From assembly GCF_046127645.1 (NCBI RefSeq), contig NZ_CP175919.1: a stretch of 64,000 bases of DNA; one strand, 5' to 3'. The notes beneath the pieces were generated by a model, which did no database searches, had not been told where the DNA came from, and saw only the letters and a list, made by a program, of their open reading frames with translations. Below, piece after piece: positions 44,451-54,108 of the stretch. Source of the DNA: Clostridium_F caseinilyticum (GTDB taxonomy: Bacteria; Bacillota; Clostridia; Clostridiales; Clostridiaceae). How positions within the stretch are numbered: the first letter of the stretch is position 1; each line of letters begins with the position of its first letter. Both the position numbers and the translations under genes were made by a program.

Positions 44451-44486
44451 GGTCATCTCAAAAATAACTTTAATTTTGAGATAACC
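44451..44486 (-). terminator. Terminator of rodA
   Basis: GGTCATCTCAAAA (44451-44463) pairs with TTTTGAGATAACC (44474-44486), one mismatch; on the minus strand it is followed by CTTTTTTATAATG. It lies 10 bp after the rodA stop. Confidence 0.92.
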
Positions 44487-44496
44487 TTATATGTTT

Positions 44497-45615
44497 TTAA
44501 AAATTTATTTTTTTCCTTCTCATATTTATATTCAACACTAATGCTAAAGCAAAAAAGTTGTTTAATGATGAACTCCCCCCATAACTCATAAAAGGAAGAG
44601 TTATTCCTGTAATAGGTACTATACCTATTGTCATTCCGACATTTTGTAATATTGAAAACATAAAGGAAGCAGTTACACCAATAGTAACCATGGACCCAAA
44701 TATGTCTTTAGAATTTTTTGCAGTCTTTATAAATTTATATACTAATATGCCATAAAATATTAATAAAATTACTGCTCCTATAAATCCCCATTCTTCACCT
44801 ACTACAGAAAAAATGAAATCTGTATGAGCTTCTGGGATATATCCACCGGATATCTGTGTTCCTTTTAAAAATCCTTTTCCTAAAAAGCCACCAGATCCTA
44901 TACCTATCTTAGATTGTATAAGTTGATGTCCCGCATTTAATTCATCTGCTTCTGGATGCAAAAATGAAGTAAGTCTACTTTTCCAATATTGTTGCATTAA
45001 AGGAGAATTCCAAATGATGGCTACCAAGGCAGTTAACCCAGCAATACCTCCTGATATTATTTTTCCATCTAATCCTGCAACAAAAAACATACCTAACACA
45101 GTAAAAAAGAACACCATAATCATACCCATATCCGGCTGAACTACAAGCAATATCATAGGTATTACAACATAAAAAGCTAAGGTTAAAAAGTTTCTTAAAT
45201 TATTTATTTCTCCGTCCATATCATCTAATTTTTTAGCTAACATTATAATTAAAGCTATTTTAGCAAACTCTGAAGGCTGTATGGATATAGGTCCTATTTC
45301 CAACCAGGAACTTGCTCCATTAACTGTTTTTTTAAGAACAGTATCATTTAAAATAAGCAAAAATATGGTAAACCAATAAAATATATTGGCATAATTCTCT
45401 ATAATAATATAATCAAATATTAGAACTCCATAAATTATAATAAGGCCTACAACTAACCAAATTAATTGTTTTTTTAAAAAATATATATCATATTGCATAT
45501 GGGTAGCACTATATATATTTAAAGCACTAAAAATCATTATTGCTACAGAAATTATAATCATGCTATAATCTAACTCTTTTAGAAGTTTTTTATTTATAAA
45601 AAATTTTTCAAGCAT
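44497..45615 (-). CDS. rodA: Rod shape-determining SEDS glycosyltransferase RodA
   Basis: 372 aa, about ten membrane segments. SEDS motifs are present: WLEIGPISIQPSEFAKIALI, VVQPDMGMIM with the conserved Asp region, and the C-terminal GITLPFMSYGGSS. It polymerises lipid II for sidewall growth with the class B PBP (MrdA, 3 kb upstream). FtsW cannot be fully excluded, but the mre/min context favours RodA. GGGGGG precedes the ATG. Confidence 0.92.
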   Translation of the reverse strand: MLEKFFINKKLLKELDYSMIIISVAIMIFSALNIYSATHMQYDIYFLKKQLIWLVVGLIIIYGVLIFDYIIIENYANIFYWFTIFLLILNDTVLKKTVNGASSWLEIGPISIQPSEFAKIALIIMLAKKLDDMDGEINNLRNFLTLAFYVVIPMILLVVQPDMGMIMVFFFTVLGMFFVAGLDGKIISGGIAGLTALVAIIWNSPLMQQYWKSRLTSFLHPEADELNAGHQLIQSKIGIGSGGFLGKGFLKGTQISGGYIPEAHTDFIFSVVGEEWGFIGAVILLIFYGILVYKFIKTAKNSKDIFGSMVTIGVTASFMFSILQNVGMTIGIVPITGITLPFMSYGGSSSLNNFFALALVLNINMRRKKINF

Positions 45616-45662
45616 TTTATCCCCCCTCGATTACAAATATGATTATACCACATCATACAAAA

Positions 45663-45692
45663 AAAGCTATGTACAAATTTGTACATAGCTTT
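45663..45692 (-). terminator. Terminator of the min operon
   Basis: A perfect 30-bp palindrome centred on AAATTT (AAAGCTATGTAC/GTACATAGCTTT arms), followed on the minus strand by TTTTTGTATG. It separates minE from rodA. Confidence 0.92.
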
Positions 45693-45709
45693 AAAAAATT
45701 CTTAATTTT

Positions 45710-45976
45710 TTATTTATTATTTTTTATCCTCTTTATTGGTATACTAGCTATTAAAGCTGGAGACATACCTTCTATTTCTTCTACGCTACTCATTTTTATA
45801 TCTACATCTTCATCATCTATCTCTATGTATTTTGATATTACTTTTAGCATATCTTCTCTTATAGATTCTAAAACTTCTGGAGATATAGAATTCCTATCCT
45901 GTATTAATATAAGTTTAAGTCTTTCCTTAGCTACATCTTTTGATGATTGTTTTGAAAAAAACTTAAATAAATCCAT
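45710..45976 (-). CDS. minE: Cell division topological specificity factor MinE
   Basis: 88 aa. The N-terminal membrane-targeting and MinD-binding segment (MDLFKFFSKQSSKDVAKERLKLILIQDR) is followed by the C-terminal topological specificity domain. It drives MinD ATP hydrolysis and confines MinC to the poles. It follows minD by 13 bp; the minCDE order is complete. Confidence 0.96.
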   Translation of the reverse strand: MDLFKFFSKQSSKDVAKERLKLILIQDRNSISPEVLESIREDMLKVISKYIEIDDEDVDIKMSSVEEIEGMSPALIASIPIKRIKNNK

Positions 45977-45989
45977 TATTGTATCACTC

Positions 45990-46787
45990 CTACTTTAATC
46001 CAAATAATTTTTTAAAGGATTTAAAAAAGCCTTGTTCTTTACTTCTTAAATCCATTATAGGTACATCTTCTCCAGTAATCCTTTTAGCAATATTTCTAAA
46101 AGCTTGTCCTGCTATAGCTCCACTATCTAAAACTATAGGTTCTCCTTTATTTGTAGCTATAGTTATATTTCTATCATCAGGAACTACCCCTATTAGTTTT
46201 ATTGCTAAACTATCTATTATATCTTCAATATCTAGCATATCTCCATTTTGTGTCATTTCATAATTTAATCTATTTACTATAAGCTGATGGTTGTCCACAC
46301 CCTTAGCATCTAATTTGCCTATAACTCTGTCTGCATCTCTTACGGATGTTACTTCTGGATTTACAACTACTAACGCTCTATCTGCTCCTGCTATAGAACT
46401 TTCAAAACCTCTTTCTATACCTGCTGGACAATCCAAAATCACATAATCAAAATCCTGTTTTAAATCATTAACTATTTTAAGCATATCATCTACTTTAACA
46501 TCTTCTTTATCTCTTGTTTGTGCTGTTGGTAAAAGATATAAACTATTTAATCTTTTATCTTTTATCAAAGCTTGTTTCAATTTACATCTTTCTTCTATTA
46601 CATCCAATAGTGTAAATACTATTCTATTTTCAAGTCCCATTAAAACATCAAGATTTCTTAACCCAGTATCTCCATCTATAACAACTACTTTTTTGTCCAT
46701 ACCAGCTAAGGCTGTAGATATATTAGCTGATGTGGTTGTTTTTCCTACTCCACCTTTACCAGAGGTAACAACTATCACTTCTCCCAT
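45990..46787 (-). CDS. minD: Septum site-determining ATPase MinD
   Basis: 265 aa. The deviant Walker A SGKGGVGKTTTSANI is at residues 9-24, and DYVILDCPAGIERGF is the switch II/Walker B. The C-terminal amphipathic helix (GFFKSFKKLFGLK) binds membrane. It recruits MinC and oscillates with MinE. AGGAGG precedes the ATG; 17 bp after minC. Confidence 0.97.
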   Translation of the reverse strand: MGEVIVVTSGKGGVGKTTTSANISTALAGMDKKVVVIDGDTGLRNLDVLMGLENRIVFTLLDVIEERCKLKQALIKDKRLNSLYLLPTAQTRDKEDVKVDDMLKIVNDLKQDFDYVILDCPAGIERGFESSIAGADRALVVVNPEVTSVRDADRVIGKLDAKGVDNHQLIVNRLNYEMTQNGDMLDIEDIIDSLAIKLIGVVPDDRNITIATNKGEPIVLDSGAIAGQAFRNIAKRITGEDVPIMDLRSKEQGFFKSFKKLFGLK

Positions 46788-46804
46788 TTTTTGTCCTCCT
46801 TAAA

Positions 46805-47434
46805 TTATATAAATTTATCCGGTAGATATGGTTCTACCACTATTATATTTGATTTTATCTTTGCAACTTCTGGATATTGAGGTTTTATATTATCTTCTGG
46901 TGACCTAGTCATAACATTTGCTATTTGAAGTATGGAAGGTTGCAAATAAAATGCTGCAACCACAGCTTTATGATTTCCTGTAAATCCGGCATGAACATGC
47001 CCTCTTAAGGCTCCTAATACTATTACATTGCCCGCTGCATATATTTCTGCACCAGAATTGACATCCCCAATTATAACTAAATTTCCATTATAGCGTACTA
47101 CTTGTCCTCCTCTTATAGTTCTTCTTATAAATTTTGTTCTACCTTCATATATGCCACTAAAGGGTTTATTGGATTTATCTTCCTTATCCTCAAATATACA
47201 GTCTTTTATCATAAATTCTTCAAAAAGAACATCTTTAAGTCTTCTTAAGTTTTTTTCGTTTATAAGTTTTAATTCTGTAGATATTTTTAAGGTAGATCCC
47301 TTATAAAATTGTTTTCCATGAGATAATTTTTCTATCAATGAATTAATCATATCATTAAAATCTCTAAATTTATTCATATTAATTATTACAACAAGACCTT
47401 CTTTGTTACCTTTTATTACTATATTGTCTTCCAA
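46805..47434 (-). CDS. minC: Septum site-determining inhibitor MinC
   Basis: 209 aa from the TTG at 47434, eight bases after GGAGG; the longer frame would start upstream of the ribosome site. The N-terminal FtsZ-binding domain is followed by the beta-helical C-terminal domain with GQVVRYNGNLVIIGDVNSGAEIYA and GNVIVLGALRGHVHAG, which binds MinD. It prevents polar septation. Confidence 0.94.
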   Translation of the reverse strand: MEDNIVIKGNKEGLVVIINMNKFRDFNDMINSLIEKLSHGKQFYKGSTLKISTELKLINEKNLRRLKDVLFEEFMIKDCIFEDKEDKSNKPFSGIYEGRTKFIRRTIRGGQVVRYNGNLVIIGDVNSGAEIYAAGNVIVLGALRGHVHAGFTGNHKAVVAAFYLQPSILQIANVMTRSPEDNIKPQYPEVAKIKSNIIVVEPYLPDKFI

Positions 47435-47550
47435 AATAAAAACCTCCAAAGTAGCTATAAAAAACACTATCTTAATTTATATTTCCACATTTTTTTATTA
47501 ATTCCTTCTGTTTATTATACTTTTATTTATTTAATATTTTCCATTTTAAA

Positions 47551-47595
47551 ATATCCACACTATTTATTATATAAAATAATTTATAGTGTGGATAT
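47551..47595 (-). terminator. Probable terminator of the mre-mrdA operon
   Basis: Perfect 13-bp arms ATATCCACACTAT (47551-47563) and ATAGTGTGGATAT (47583-47595), 14 bp after the mrdA stop, followed on the minus strand by TTTTAAAATGG. Confidence 0.75.
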
Positions 47596-47608
47596 ACTTT
47601 ACATTTAT

Positions 47609-50383
47609 TTATCTGTTATTTGTATTTTTATTTTCTATGTCCTTTGTATCATTTCCAGTAGCATCTGAATTTTTGGTATTTTCCTTTTGTCCAGTATCTG
47701 CTGCTTTAGCTGCATCTGGTTTATCTTTATTAAGTTCTTTCTTAAAATAAGCTTCATACATAGCTCTTGCCACAGGTGCAACGAATCCTCCATGTCCACC
47801 ATCAAATACAATAACACATACTGCTATTTTAGGTTTATCTACTGGTGCAAATCCTATATAGACACCATAGGATGTTCTTCCATAGGCATCTTGGTTATTG
47901 CTAAAAGTAGCTGATCCTGTTTTACCTGCTGTTTGTATAGGGAAATCCTTAAACACTGCTGCTGCAGTACCATCTGTTCCCTCATTAACTCGTGCCATTC
48001 CTTGCCTTACAGCAGCTAAATTTTCTTTACTTGCATTAGTTTTTTCAACTATTTCTGGTTTAACTGTTTCTACTACATTATCATCTGCATCTTTTATTTC
48101 TTTCACCAAATGTAATTTATATCTATCTCCTCCATTAGCTATAGTCCCAACAAAATTAGCTAATTGCAATGGAGTAAAGTTACTTATACCTTGCCCTATA
48201 GATGCATTGTACATATTAGCACCTACACCTAACTGGAAGTGAGCATCTGATATTGTTATATAGTATATAACATCTACAATTCTTTTTATTTCATCTTTAC
48301 TTACATTTTTACCTTTATAAATAGGATCCTCATTAACTAAATCTGTAATGATTTTTATATAATTATTAGAGTTAAACTTTTTAGTTCCTTCTTTTATGGA
48401 ATCCTGTATAGAATTTTTAATTTGTTTTTTTAATTCTTTAACCTTATCTGAATCTTTTTCGCTATCATATAAATTTATAGATGGAAATTTATTTCCTCTA
48501 GCATCTGTTCCTGCCTTTAAAGTAGACATAGTTTGCCACAAGTATTGAGTTGCGTAAACATTAGATAATGTATACGTATTAAATACTTGACCAAACTTTT
48601 CAGGAATTTCTATTCCTGTGGAAGCTTTTTCATCTGAGTTTGGTGGAACACCTAGTCCAAATTTCCAAGCATATTTTGCAAGTATATCATCACCAAAACT
48701 CTCTCTTAATAATTTACCTACTGTCATAAAATAAGGGTTACTAGAAACCTCTAATCCTCTATATAAATCAACGGAACCATAACCACCTACTGCAAATTTC
48801 TTCACAAAATTTTTTCCGTCATCAAAAACACCCGTATCACTTATAGAATATCCAGGAGTTATAACCCCTGATTCTAATCCAGCAATAGCTGTCATAGCTT
48901 TAAATGTAGATCCTGGTGGTACTACAGACATAGTAGCGTAATTATAAAAAGGTTTTGGGTATATATCATATAAATCCTGTCTAAGAGTTTTATTATTTTT
49001 TATACTCTTATCTAAAGGAAATAATTTTTCTAAAACTTCGTCTAAAGTATTTCCTGGATAATATCCCATTAGTCCCTTATTAATTATATATTGTTTTCCA
49101 AACTCAGTTAAATCTGGATTAAAATATTTTTTATACATATCTGATGTTAATAATCCTGGTGATGCAAATAAGTTAGGATCAAAACCTGGCCTACTTGCTA
49201 AAGCTAAAACTTCTCCCGTCTCTACATCTAGTGCTACCGCAGCTCCTCTTGTAGCATTAGTTGTATTAACATCACCTTGTACTCCTTTATGTTGAAGATC
49301 ATTCATTACAGAATCCAGCGACTCCTCTGCAGCTTTCTGTATATTTGTATCTATAGTAAGTTGTATATTTTGACCTGGATAAGGTTCTCTTCTTCCTAAT
49401 TCCTCTATAACTCTTCCTGTCTTATTAAGTTTAACAATTCTTCCACCTTTAGAGCCTTTAAGCCTTTCTTCAAAAACTCCCTCTATTCCATTTATACCTA
49501 TATAATCAGAACTTGGGTCATATCCCTTTTCTTTATATTTCTCATTATCACCACTTATTTTAGATATATAACCTAATACAGCTGACCCTACTTCTCCATT
49601 AGGATAATATCTTATAGGCTGAGTACTTACATCTATACCTGGCAAATCATTTAATTTTTGTAGGAATATAAAGGCTGTTTCTTTTTTTATGTTACTCGCT
49701 ACCTCAACAGATTTGTATCCTGAAAAGCTCTGCATTTTTGATGCATCTTTTACTATCATAAATCTTCTTTGCTCTTCTAAAGAATATTTCTTCGTATCTA
49801 TTTTATATTGTTTTAATAAATATTTGAAAGTTTCCTCTGGAGTTATTTTTAATAATTCCTGATTTATTTTAGCTTCATCTTCTTTTGTTAGCTCTTCTTT
49901 TTCTTTTTTATTTTTACCTGAAAACAATTTTTTTGTAACTACCTCATTTAATCCTTTATCTTTTTTGAATCTTAGTTCTGCATCTCTTTTTGCATCAGCA
50001 GTACTGGCTTTAAATTCAAATCTATAAGGATTAATTTTAAGTTCAAAATCATCTGTTTGCTTTTCTTTATACTGATCTAATATAGCAAATACTTTCTCCA
50101 TAGTAGAAAAAAAGCTTTTTTTATTTTCGTCTGTTTCATTATATATAAGCATGTAATTTTGCTTATTAGTAGCTAATACTACACCATTTCTATCTGTTAT
50201 CTTCCCTCTTGGAGCAGGATCAGGAATTTCTCTTATGGATTTGTTATTTGCCTTTTCTATGTATTCTTGTGAATTTATAAACTGCAAATAAACAAGTCTA
50301 GATATAATTGCAGTAATTATAAATATCATTACCAACATAAGGCCACCAAATCTAGTAAATTTTTTATCTTTGTTTATCTTCAT
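47609..50383 (-). CDS. mrdA: Penicillin-binding protein 2 (MrdA), elongasome transpeptidase
   Basis: 924 aa, longer than the usual 600-700. An N-terminal membrane anchor (about 12-35), a PBP dimerisation domain with an insert rich in Lys/Glu (about 100-215), and a transpeptidase domain with SxxK (PPGSTFKAM), SxN (SSNPYF) and KTG (GKTGSATF). A second insert of about 90 residues precedes the QGISNFTPLQLANF segment. The C-terminal tail is Asn/Asp/Lys-rich and disordered. It cross-links sidewall peptidoglycan with RodA and MreBCD, whose genes lie directly upstream. Confidence 0.93.
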   Translation of the reverse strand: MKINKDKKFTRFGGLMLVMIFIITAIISRLVYLQFINSQEYIEKANNKSIREIPDPAPRGKITDRNGVVLATNKQNYMLIYNETDENKKSFFSTMEKVFAILDQYKEKQTDDFELKINPYRFEFKASTADAKRDAELRFKKDKGLNEVVTKKLFSGKNKKEKEELTKEDEAKINQELLKITPEETFKYLLKQYKIDTKKYSLEEQRRFMIVKDASKMQSFSGYKSVEVASNIKKETAFIFLQKLNDLPGIDVSTQPIRYYPNGEVGSAVLGYISKISGDNEKYKEKGYDPSSDYIGINGIEGVFEERLKGSKGGRIVKLNKTGRVIEELGRREPYPGQNIQLTIDTNIQKAAEESLDSVMNDLQHKGVQGDVNTTNATRGAAVALDVETGEVLALASRPGFDPNLFASPGLLTSDMYKKYFNPDLTEFGKQYIINKGLMGYYPGNTLDEVLEKLFPLDKSIKNNKTLRQDLYDIYPKPFYNYATMSVVPPGSTFKAMTAIAGLESGVITPGYSISDTGVFDDGKNFVKKFAVGGYGSVDLYRGLEVSSNPYFMTVGKLLRESFGDDILAKYAWKFGLGVPPNSDEKASTGIEIPEKFGQVFNTYTLSNVYATQYLWQTMSTLKAGTDARGNKFPSINLYDSEKDSDKVKELKKQIKNSIQDSIKEGTKKFNSNNYIKIITDLVNEDPIYKGKNVSKDEIKRIVDVIYYITISDAHFQLGVGANMYNASIGQGISNFTPLQLANFVGTIANGGDRYKLHLVKEIKDADDNVVETVKPEIVEKTNASKENLAAVRQGMARVNEGTDGTAAAVFKDFPIQTAGKTGSATFSNNQDAYGRTSYGVYIGFAPVDKPKIAVCVIVFDGGHGGFVAPVARAMYEAYFKKELNKDKPDAAKAADTGQKENTKNSDATGNDTKDIENKNTNNR

Positions 50384-50402
50384 TGACTAAATCACCATTC
50401 CT

Positions 50403-50894
50403 TTAAAATTCCCACTTTCTATCCATATGTCTTTTTTTACATAAATTATATACTAGTTTATAAACTATAATTGTTATTACCCCATTGTAAATACTATTAA
50501 ATGCTATTAAATTATAACTAATATTCATCTTTAAAAAGTAAGCTATAATCCATATGAAAGCTCCTTTAAATATACTTAGTAGAAAAGAAGATATCACTGG
50601 TATTAATATTTTACTTCTTATTATGTTCAAACCTATTTCAGCTGCTATTAAGCAAGCAACCATATTTATTAAAGAATTTATACCAAATACATTAGTAAAA
50701 TATAAATCTTGAAGAATCCCTGCAAAAACACCAACCCAAATAGCTTCCCATTTATCCTTTATTATAGAGTAACTTACTATAAAAACAAATAAAAGGCTAG
50801 GATAAACACCTTTTATTGCTATAAATGGCATTAAGGAATTATCTAATATAGCAAGTAATATTAAAATAGCTCCCAATATTAAATTTTTTTTCAT
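50403..50894 (-). CDS. mreD: Rod shape-determining protein MreD
   Basis: About 163 aa, five to six membrane segments, AVFAGILQDLYF-like central motif (here GVFAGILQDLYFTNVFG). I use the ATG at 50894 with AAGG eight bases upstream; two earlier in-frame starts overlap the ribosome site. It links MreC to the elongation machinery. It starts 10 bp after mreC. Confidence 0.92.
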   Translation of the reverse strand: MKKNLILGAILILLAILDNSLMPFIAIKGVYPSLLFVFIVSYSIIKDKWEAIWVGVFAGILQDLYFTNVFGINSLINMVACLIAAEIGLNIIRSKILIPVISSFLLSIFKGAFIWIIAYFLKMNISYNLIAFNSIYNGVITIIVYKLVYNLCKKRHMDRKWEF

Positions 50895-50904
50895 ATGCAT
50901 CACC

Positions 50905-51762
50905 TTAATATTTTACTTCCTCTTTATTTTCAGGCATATTTTTAGGTATTACTATAAATACTTCTTCTATTTTTCTTAAGTCTACATAAGGTTTTATTAT
51001 AGCATTTTTCATTACTTTACCTTTATCTATTTCTATACTTGTAACTTCTCCTATTCTTATGCCTTTAGGATACATACGTCCAAGACCAGAGGTTAAAATA
51101 ATATCCTTTTCTTTTATCTTAGAATCCATTGGTAAAAAATATAATTTTGCTAAAATATTATTTTGGCTATCTTTAATTCCTTTTACAACGCCGCTATTTT
51201 CTTTGGTACTATCTACCATAGCACTAACAGCTAAATTTTCATTAGACAATGATTGAACTGTAGACCAACTGCCTCCCGTAGCCGTTATTTGCCCTACTAA
51301 CCCTTCATTGGTTATTGCAATCATACCTTTGAATACACCATCATTAGACCCTTTATTTATAGTAAATTCATCTAAATAGTTTCCACCACTTTTACCAACT
51401 ATATCCGCACCAACATAGTTATATTCTGAACGTTGATTTCTAAAATTAAGCATCTTTCTTAATCTTTCATTTTCATCTTTTAAAGACTTATACTCTACTA
51501 ATTGACTTTCAAGTTTACTATTTTCAGATTTTAATTTTACATTTTCTCTTTTTACATCTGGTATGTTAAGTACAAAACCAATAGAATTTCTAATTTTTTT
51601 GTTTATTTTATAAAAAACTCCTTGAACCGGATTAACTACCGATCCTATGCCACTTTCAACAAAAGATATCCTGCTTCTCTCCGCACTTTGTGTTATTAAT
51701 ATTAAAAAGGTAACTGACAGTACAATTATAGTTACTGTCAGTTTATTTTTAAAGAACTTCAT
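50905..51762 (-). CDS. mreC: Rod shape-determining protein MreC
   Basis: 285 aa. One N-terminal membrane segment (about 8-24), a coiled coil (about 70-105; KLKSENSKLESQLVEYKSLKDE region), and the beta-barrel MreC domain (GADIVGKSGGNYLDEFTI, AITNEGLVGQI). It connects MreB to PBP2 outside the membrane. The start is 6 bp after the mreB stop with no obvious Shine-Dalgarno, so translation is probably coupled. A perfect 11-bp hairpin lies in the early coding sequence (51712-51743). Confidence 0.95.
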   Translation of the reverse strand: MKFFKNKLTVTIIVLSVTFLILITQSAERSRISFVESGIGSVVNPVQGVFYKINKKIRNSIGFVLNIPDVKRENVKLKSENSKLESQLVEYKSLKDENERLRKMLNFRNQRSEYNYVGADIVGKSGGNYLDEFTINKGSNDGVFKGMIAITNEGLVGQITATGGSWSTVQSLSNENLAVSAMVDSTKENSGVVKGIKDSQNNILAKLYFLPMDSKIKEKDIILTSGLGRMYPKGIRIGEVTSIEIDKGKVMKNAIIKPYVDLRKIEEVFIVIPKNMPENKEEVKY

Positions 51763-51768
51763 AGTCTA

Positions 51769-52779
51769 TTATTTTTTACTATCTAATATTTTATCTATAG
51801 TATCTAATGCTTTGCCAGCACCGATAGCTACGCAATCAAGTGGGGATTCAGCAATGTGAACAGGCATATGAGTTTCTTCGTTTATAAGGTGGTCTAATCC
51901 TCTAAGTAAAGCACCGCCCCCTGCTAACATTATTCCTTTGTCCATTATGTCAGATGCAAGTTCTGGTGGAGTTTTTTCTAAAGTTGTTTTTATAGCTTCT
52001 ATTATAGACATAACTGGCTCACTTAAAGCTTCTCTAACTTCTTTTCCAGAAATAGTTACAACTTTTGGTAAACCTGAAATTAAATCTCTACCTCTTATTT
52101 CCATTGTTTTATCTTCTTCAGTTTCATAAGCTGAACCTAATTCTACTTTTATATTTTCAGATGTTCTCTCACCAATCATCAAACTATATTCTTTCTTTAT
52201 GTAATTTATTATAGACTGATCCAATTCATCTCCAGCCACTCTTAAAGATTTACTTGTTACTATTCCGCCTAATGATATAATAGCAACTTCTGTAGTTCCT
52301 CCACCTATATCTACTATCATACTTCCTGTAGGTTCATTAACTGGAAGCCCTGCTCCAATAGCTGCTGCCATTGGTTCTTCCATAAGAACTACTTCTCTTG
52401 CTCCCGCTTGCTTAGTTGCTTCATCAATTGCTCTTTTTTCTACTTCTGTAACTCCTGATGGGAAGCAAACTACTATTCTTGGATTAGTAAATCCTCCCTT
52501 TGGACTTACTTTTTCTATGAATTTTTTAAGCATTATTTGAGTAACATCAAAATCTGCAATTACCCCATCTTTTAACGGTCTAATTGCTACTATATTTCCT
52601 GGTGTTCTACCTATCATTTGCTTAGCTTCGTCCCCTACAGCAAGAACTTTATTTACATCTTTATTTATAGCTACAACAGAAGGTTCGTTTAAAACGACCC
52701 CCTTACCTTTAATATATACTAGTGTATTTGCTGTACCTAAATCTATCCCCATATCTTTAGTAATACCAAACAATCTCAT
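51769..52779 (-). CDS. mreB: Rod shape-determining actin homologue MreB
   Basis: 336 aa. Actin-fold motifs: phosphate 1 DLGTANTLVYIKG, phosphate 2 MIVDIGGGTTEVAII and the adenosine motif GIMLAGGGALLRGL. It forms filaments that guide sidewall synthesis. First of mreB-mreC-mreD-mrdA, following radC as in Bacillus and most clostridia. Confidence 0.97.
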   Translation of the reverse strand: MRLFGITKDMGIDLGTANTLVYIKGKGVVLNEPSVVAINKDVNKVLAVGDEAKQMIGRTPGNIVAIRPLKDGVIADFDVTQIMLKKFIEKVSPKGGFTNPRIVVCFPSGVTEVEKRAIDEATKQAGAREVVLMEEPMAAAIGAGLPVNEPTGSMIVDIGGGTTEVAIISLGGIVTSKSLRVAGDELDQSIINYIKKEYSLMIGERTSENIKVELGSAYETEEDKTMEIRGRDLISGLPKVVTISGKEVREALSEPVMSIIEAIKTTLEKTPPELASDIMDKGIMLAGGGALLRGLDHLINEETHMPVHIAESPLDCVAIGAGKALDTIDKILDSKK

Positions 52780-52807
52780 AAAAGTTTTACTCCTCTCTAT
52801 TCCTTAG

Positions 52808-53494
52808 TTATATTATACCTTTCGCTTTTATGCTTATATACTTATTTTCTCCAATTATTATATGGTCCAATAAATCTATTCCTATTAATTTACCACATTC
52901 TTTTAATCTCAAAGTTATATTTATATCTTCTTTGCTAGGGGTTGGATCCCCTGATGGATGATTATGACATATAATTATAGATGCACCATTTTTCTTTATA
53001 GCTTCACAAAATATCTCTCTTGGATGTACTATAGATGAATTAAGAGTTCCTATAAAAATATCTCTTATATATGTAACTATATTTTTAGTATTTAGAATCA
53101 ATACCTTTAACTTTTCTTGCCTTAAGTATTTCATATCTTCCATAACTAAATTAGATACATCTAAAGGTGTATTTATCTTATACTCATTACCAGATTTATA
53201 AGTCTTAAATCTTTTAGAAATCTCTGATAATGCTAATATTTGAACTGCTTTAGTCACACCTATACCTTTAATTTTAGTTAACTCTTCTATAGATTGATTA
53301 AAAAGCTGATCTAATCCGCCAGTTTCTTTAATCAAACTACTTGCAAGCATCATTATATTTTGATTTTTAGTACCATTCCTTAAGATAACAGCTAAAAGTT
53401 CTGAATTTGAAAGTGCTTCTGCTCCATACCTTATAAGTCTTTCCTGTGGTCTTTCATTTTTAGGTAAATCCTTTATTTTAAAGTTATTATGCAT
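52808..53494 (-). CDS. radC: RadC/MPN-domain (JAMM) protein
   Basis: 228 aa. An N-terminal helix-hairpin-helix region (LTKIKGIGVTKAVQILA) is followed by a JAMM metalloprotease-like domain with HNHPSGDPTPSKEDI (HxH...SxxD). Its historical link to DNA repair is unproven. It lies between maf and mreB, the conserved order. Confidence 0.95.
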   Translation of the reverse strand: MHNNFKIKDLPKNERPQERLIRYGAEALSNSELLAVILRNGTKNQNIMMLASSLIKETGGLDQLFNQSIEELTKIKGIGVTKAVQILALSEISKRFKTYKSGNEYKINTPLDVSNLVMEDMKYLRQEKLKVLILNTKNIVTYIRDIFIGTLNSSIVHPREIFCEAIKKNGASIIICHNHPSGDPTPSKEDINITLRLKECGKLIGIDLLDHIIIGENKYISIKAKGII

Positions 53495-53508
53495 TTATAC
53501 AGCTCCTT

Positions 53509-54093
53509 TTAAAGATTTACCCCCATCTCCATTAATATAGAATTCAATTTATTTAAAGGTAGCCCTACAACATTATAATAGCATCCATTGATGTTTTCAA
53601 CAAAAACTCCTGCTTTTCCTTGAATACCATATGCACCAGCTTTATCCATAGGATCTCCTGTGTTTATATATTCTTCTATTTGTGCTGAAGTTAGTTTTGA
53701 AAATTTAACTTTAGTACAAACAAAATCCTTTATTACTTTATTAGATTTAACATCTAATATGGATAATCCAGAATAAACTTCATGTTCATTGCCGCTTAAA
53801 GCTTGTAACATTTTAAATGCATCTTTTTTGTCTTTAGGTTTGCCTAATATTCTATTGTTAAAAGCCACTATTGTATCGCATCCTATTATTAAATTGTTAC
53901 CTTGATCTATTATTTTTTCAGCAACAGATCTGGCTTTTCCTTCTGCTAAATTCATCACATAAGAAGGTATATCATCTTTAAAATGTATACTGCTTTCATC
54001 AAAATCACTTACTATTATTTGAAAATCCTCCAGTATTCTTTTTAAAAGTTCTTGTCTTCTTTGAGATGCAGAAGCTAATATAATATTTTCCAC
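53509..54093 (-). CDS. maf: Maf family nucleoside triphosphate pyrophosphatase
   Basis: 194 aa from the GTG at 54093 (MENIILASASQRRQELL); AGGAA lies about nine bases upstream, while the GTG at 54102 would overlap it. The ASxSxRR motif and IIGCDTIVAFNN are typical. It hydrolyses dTTP/UTP or modified nucleotides as house-cleaning and can inhibit septation in Bacillus. It follows a DUF4321 gene and precedes radC. Confidence 0.94.
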   Translation of the reverse strand: MENIILASASQRRQELLKRILEDFQIIVSDFDESSIHFKDDIPSYVMNLAEGKARSVAEKIIDQGNNLIIGCDTIVAFNNRILGKPKDKKDAFKMLQALSGNEHEVYSGLSILDVKSNKVIKDFVCTKVKFSKLTSAQIEEYINTGDPMDKAGAYGIQGKAGVFVENINGCYYNVVGLPLNKLNSILMEMGVNL

Positions 54094-54108
54094 TGATATC
54101 ACTTCCTA

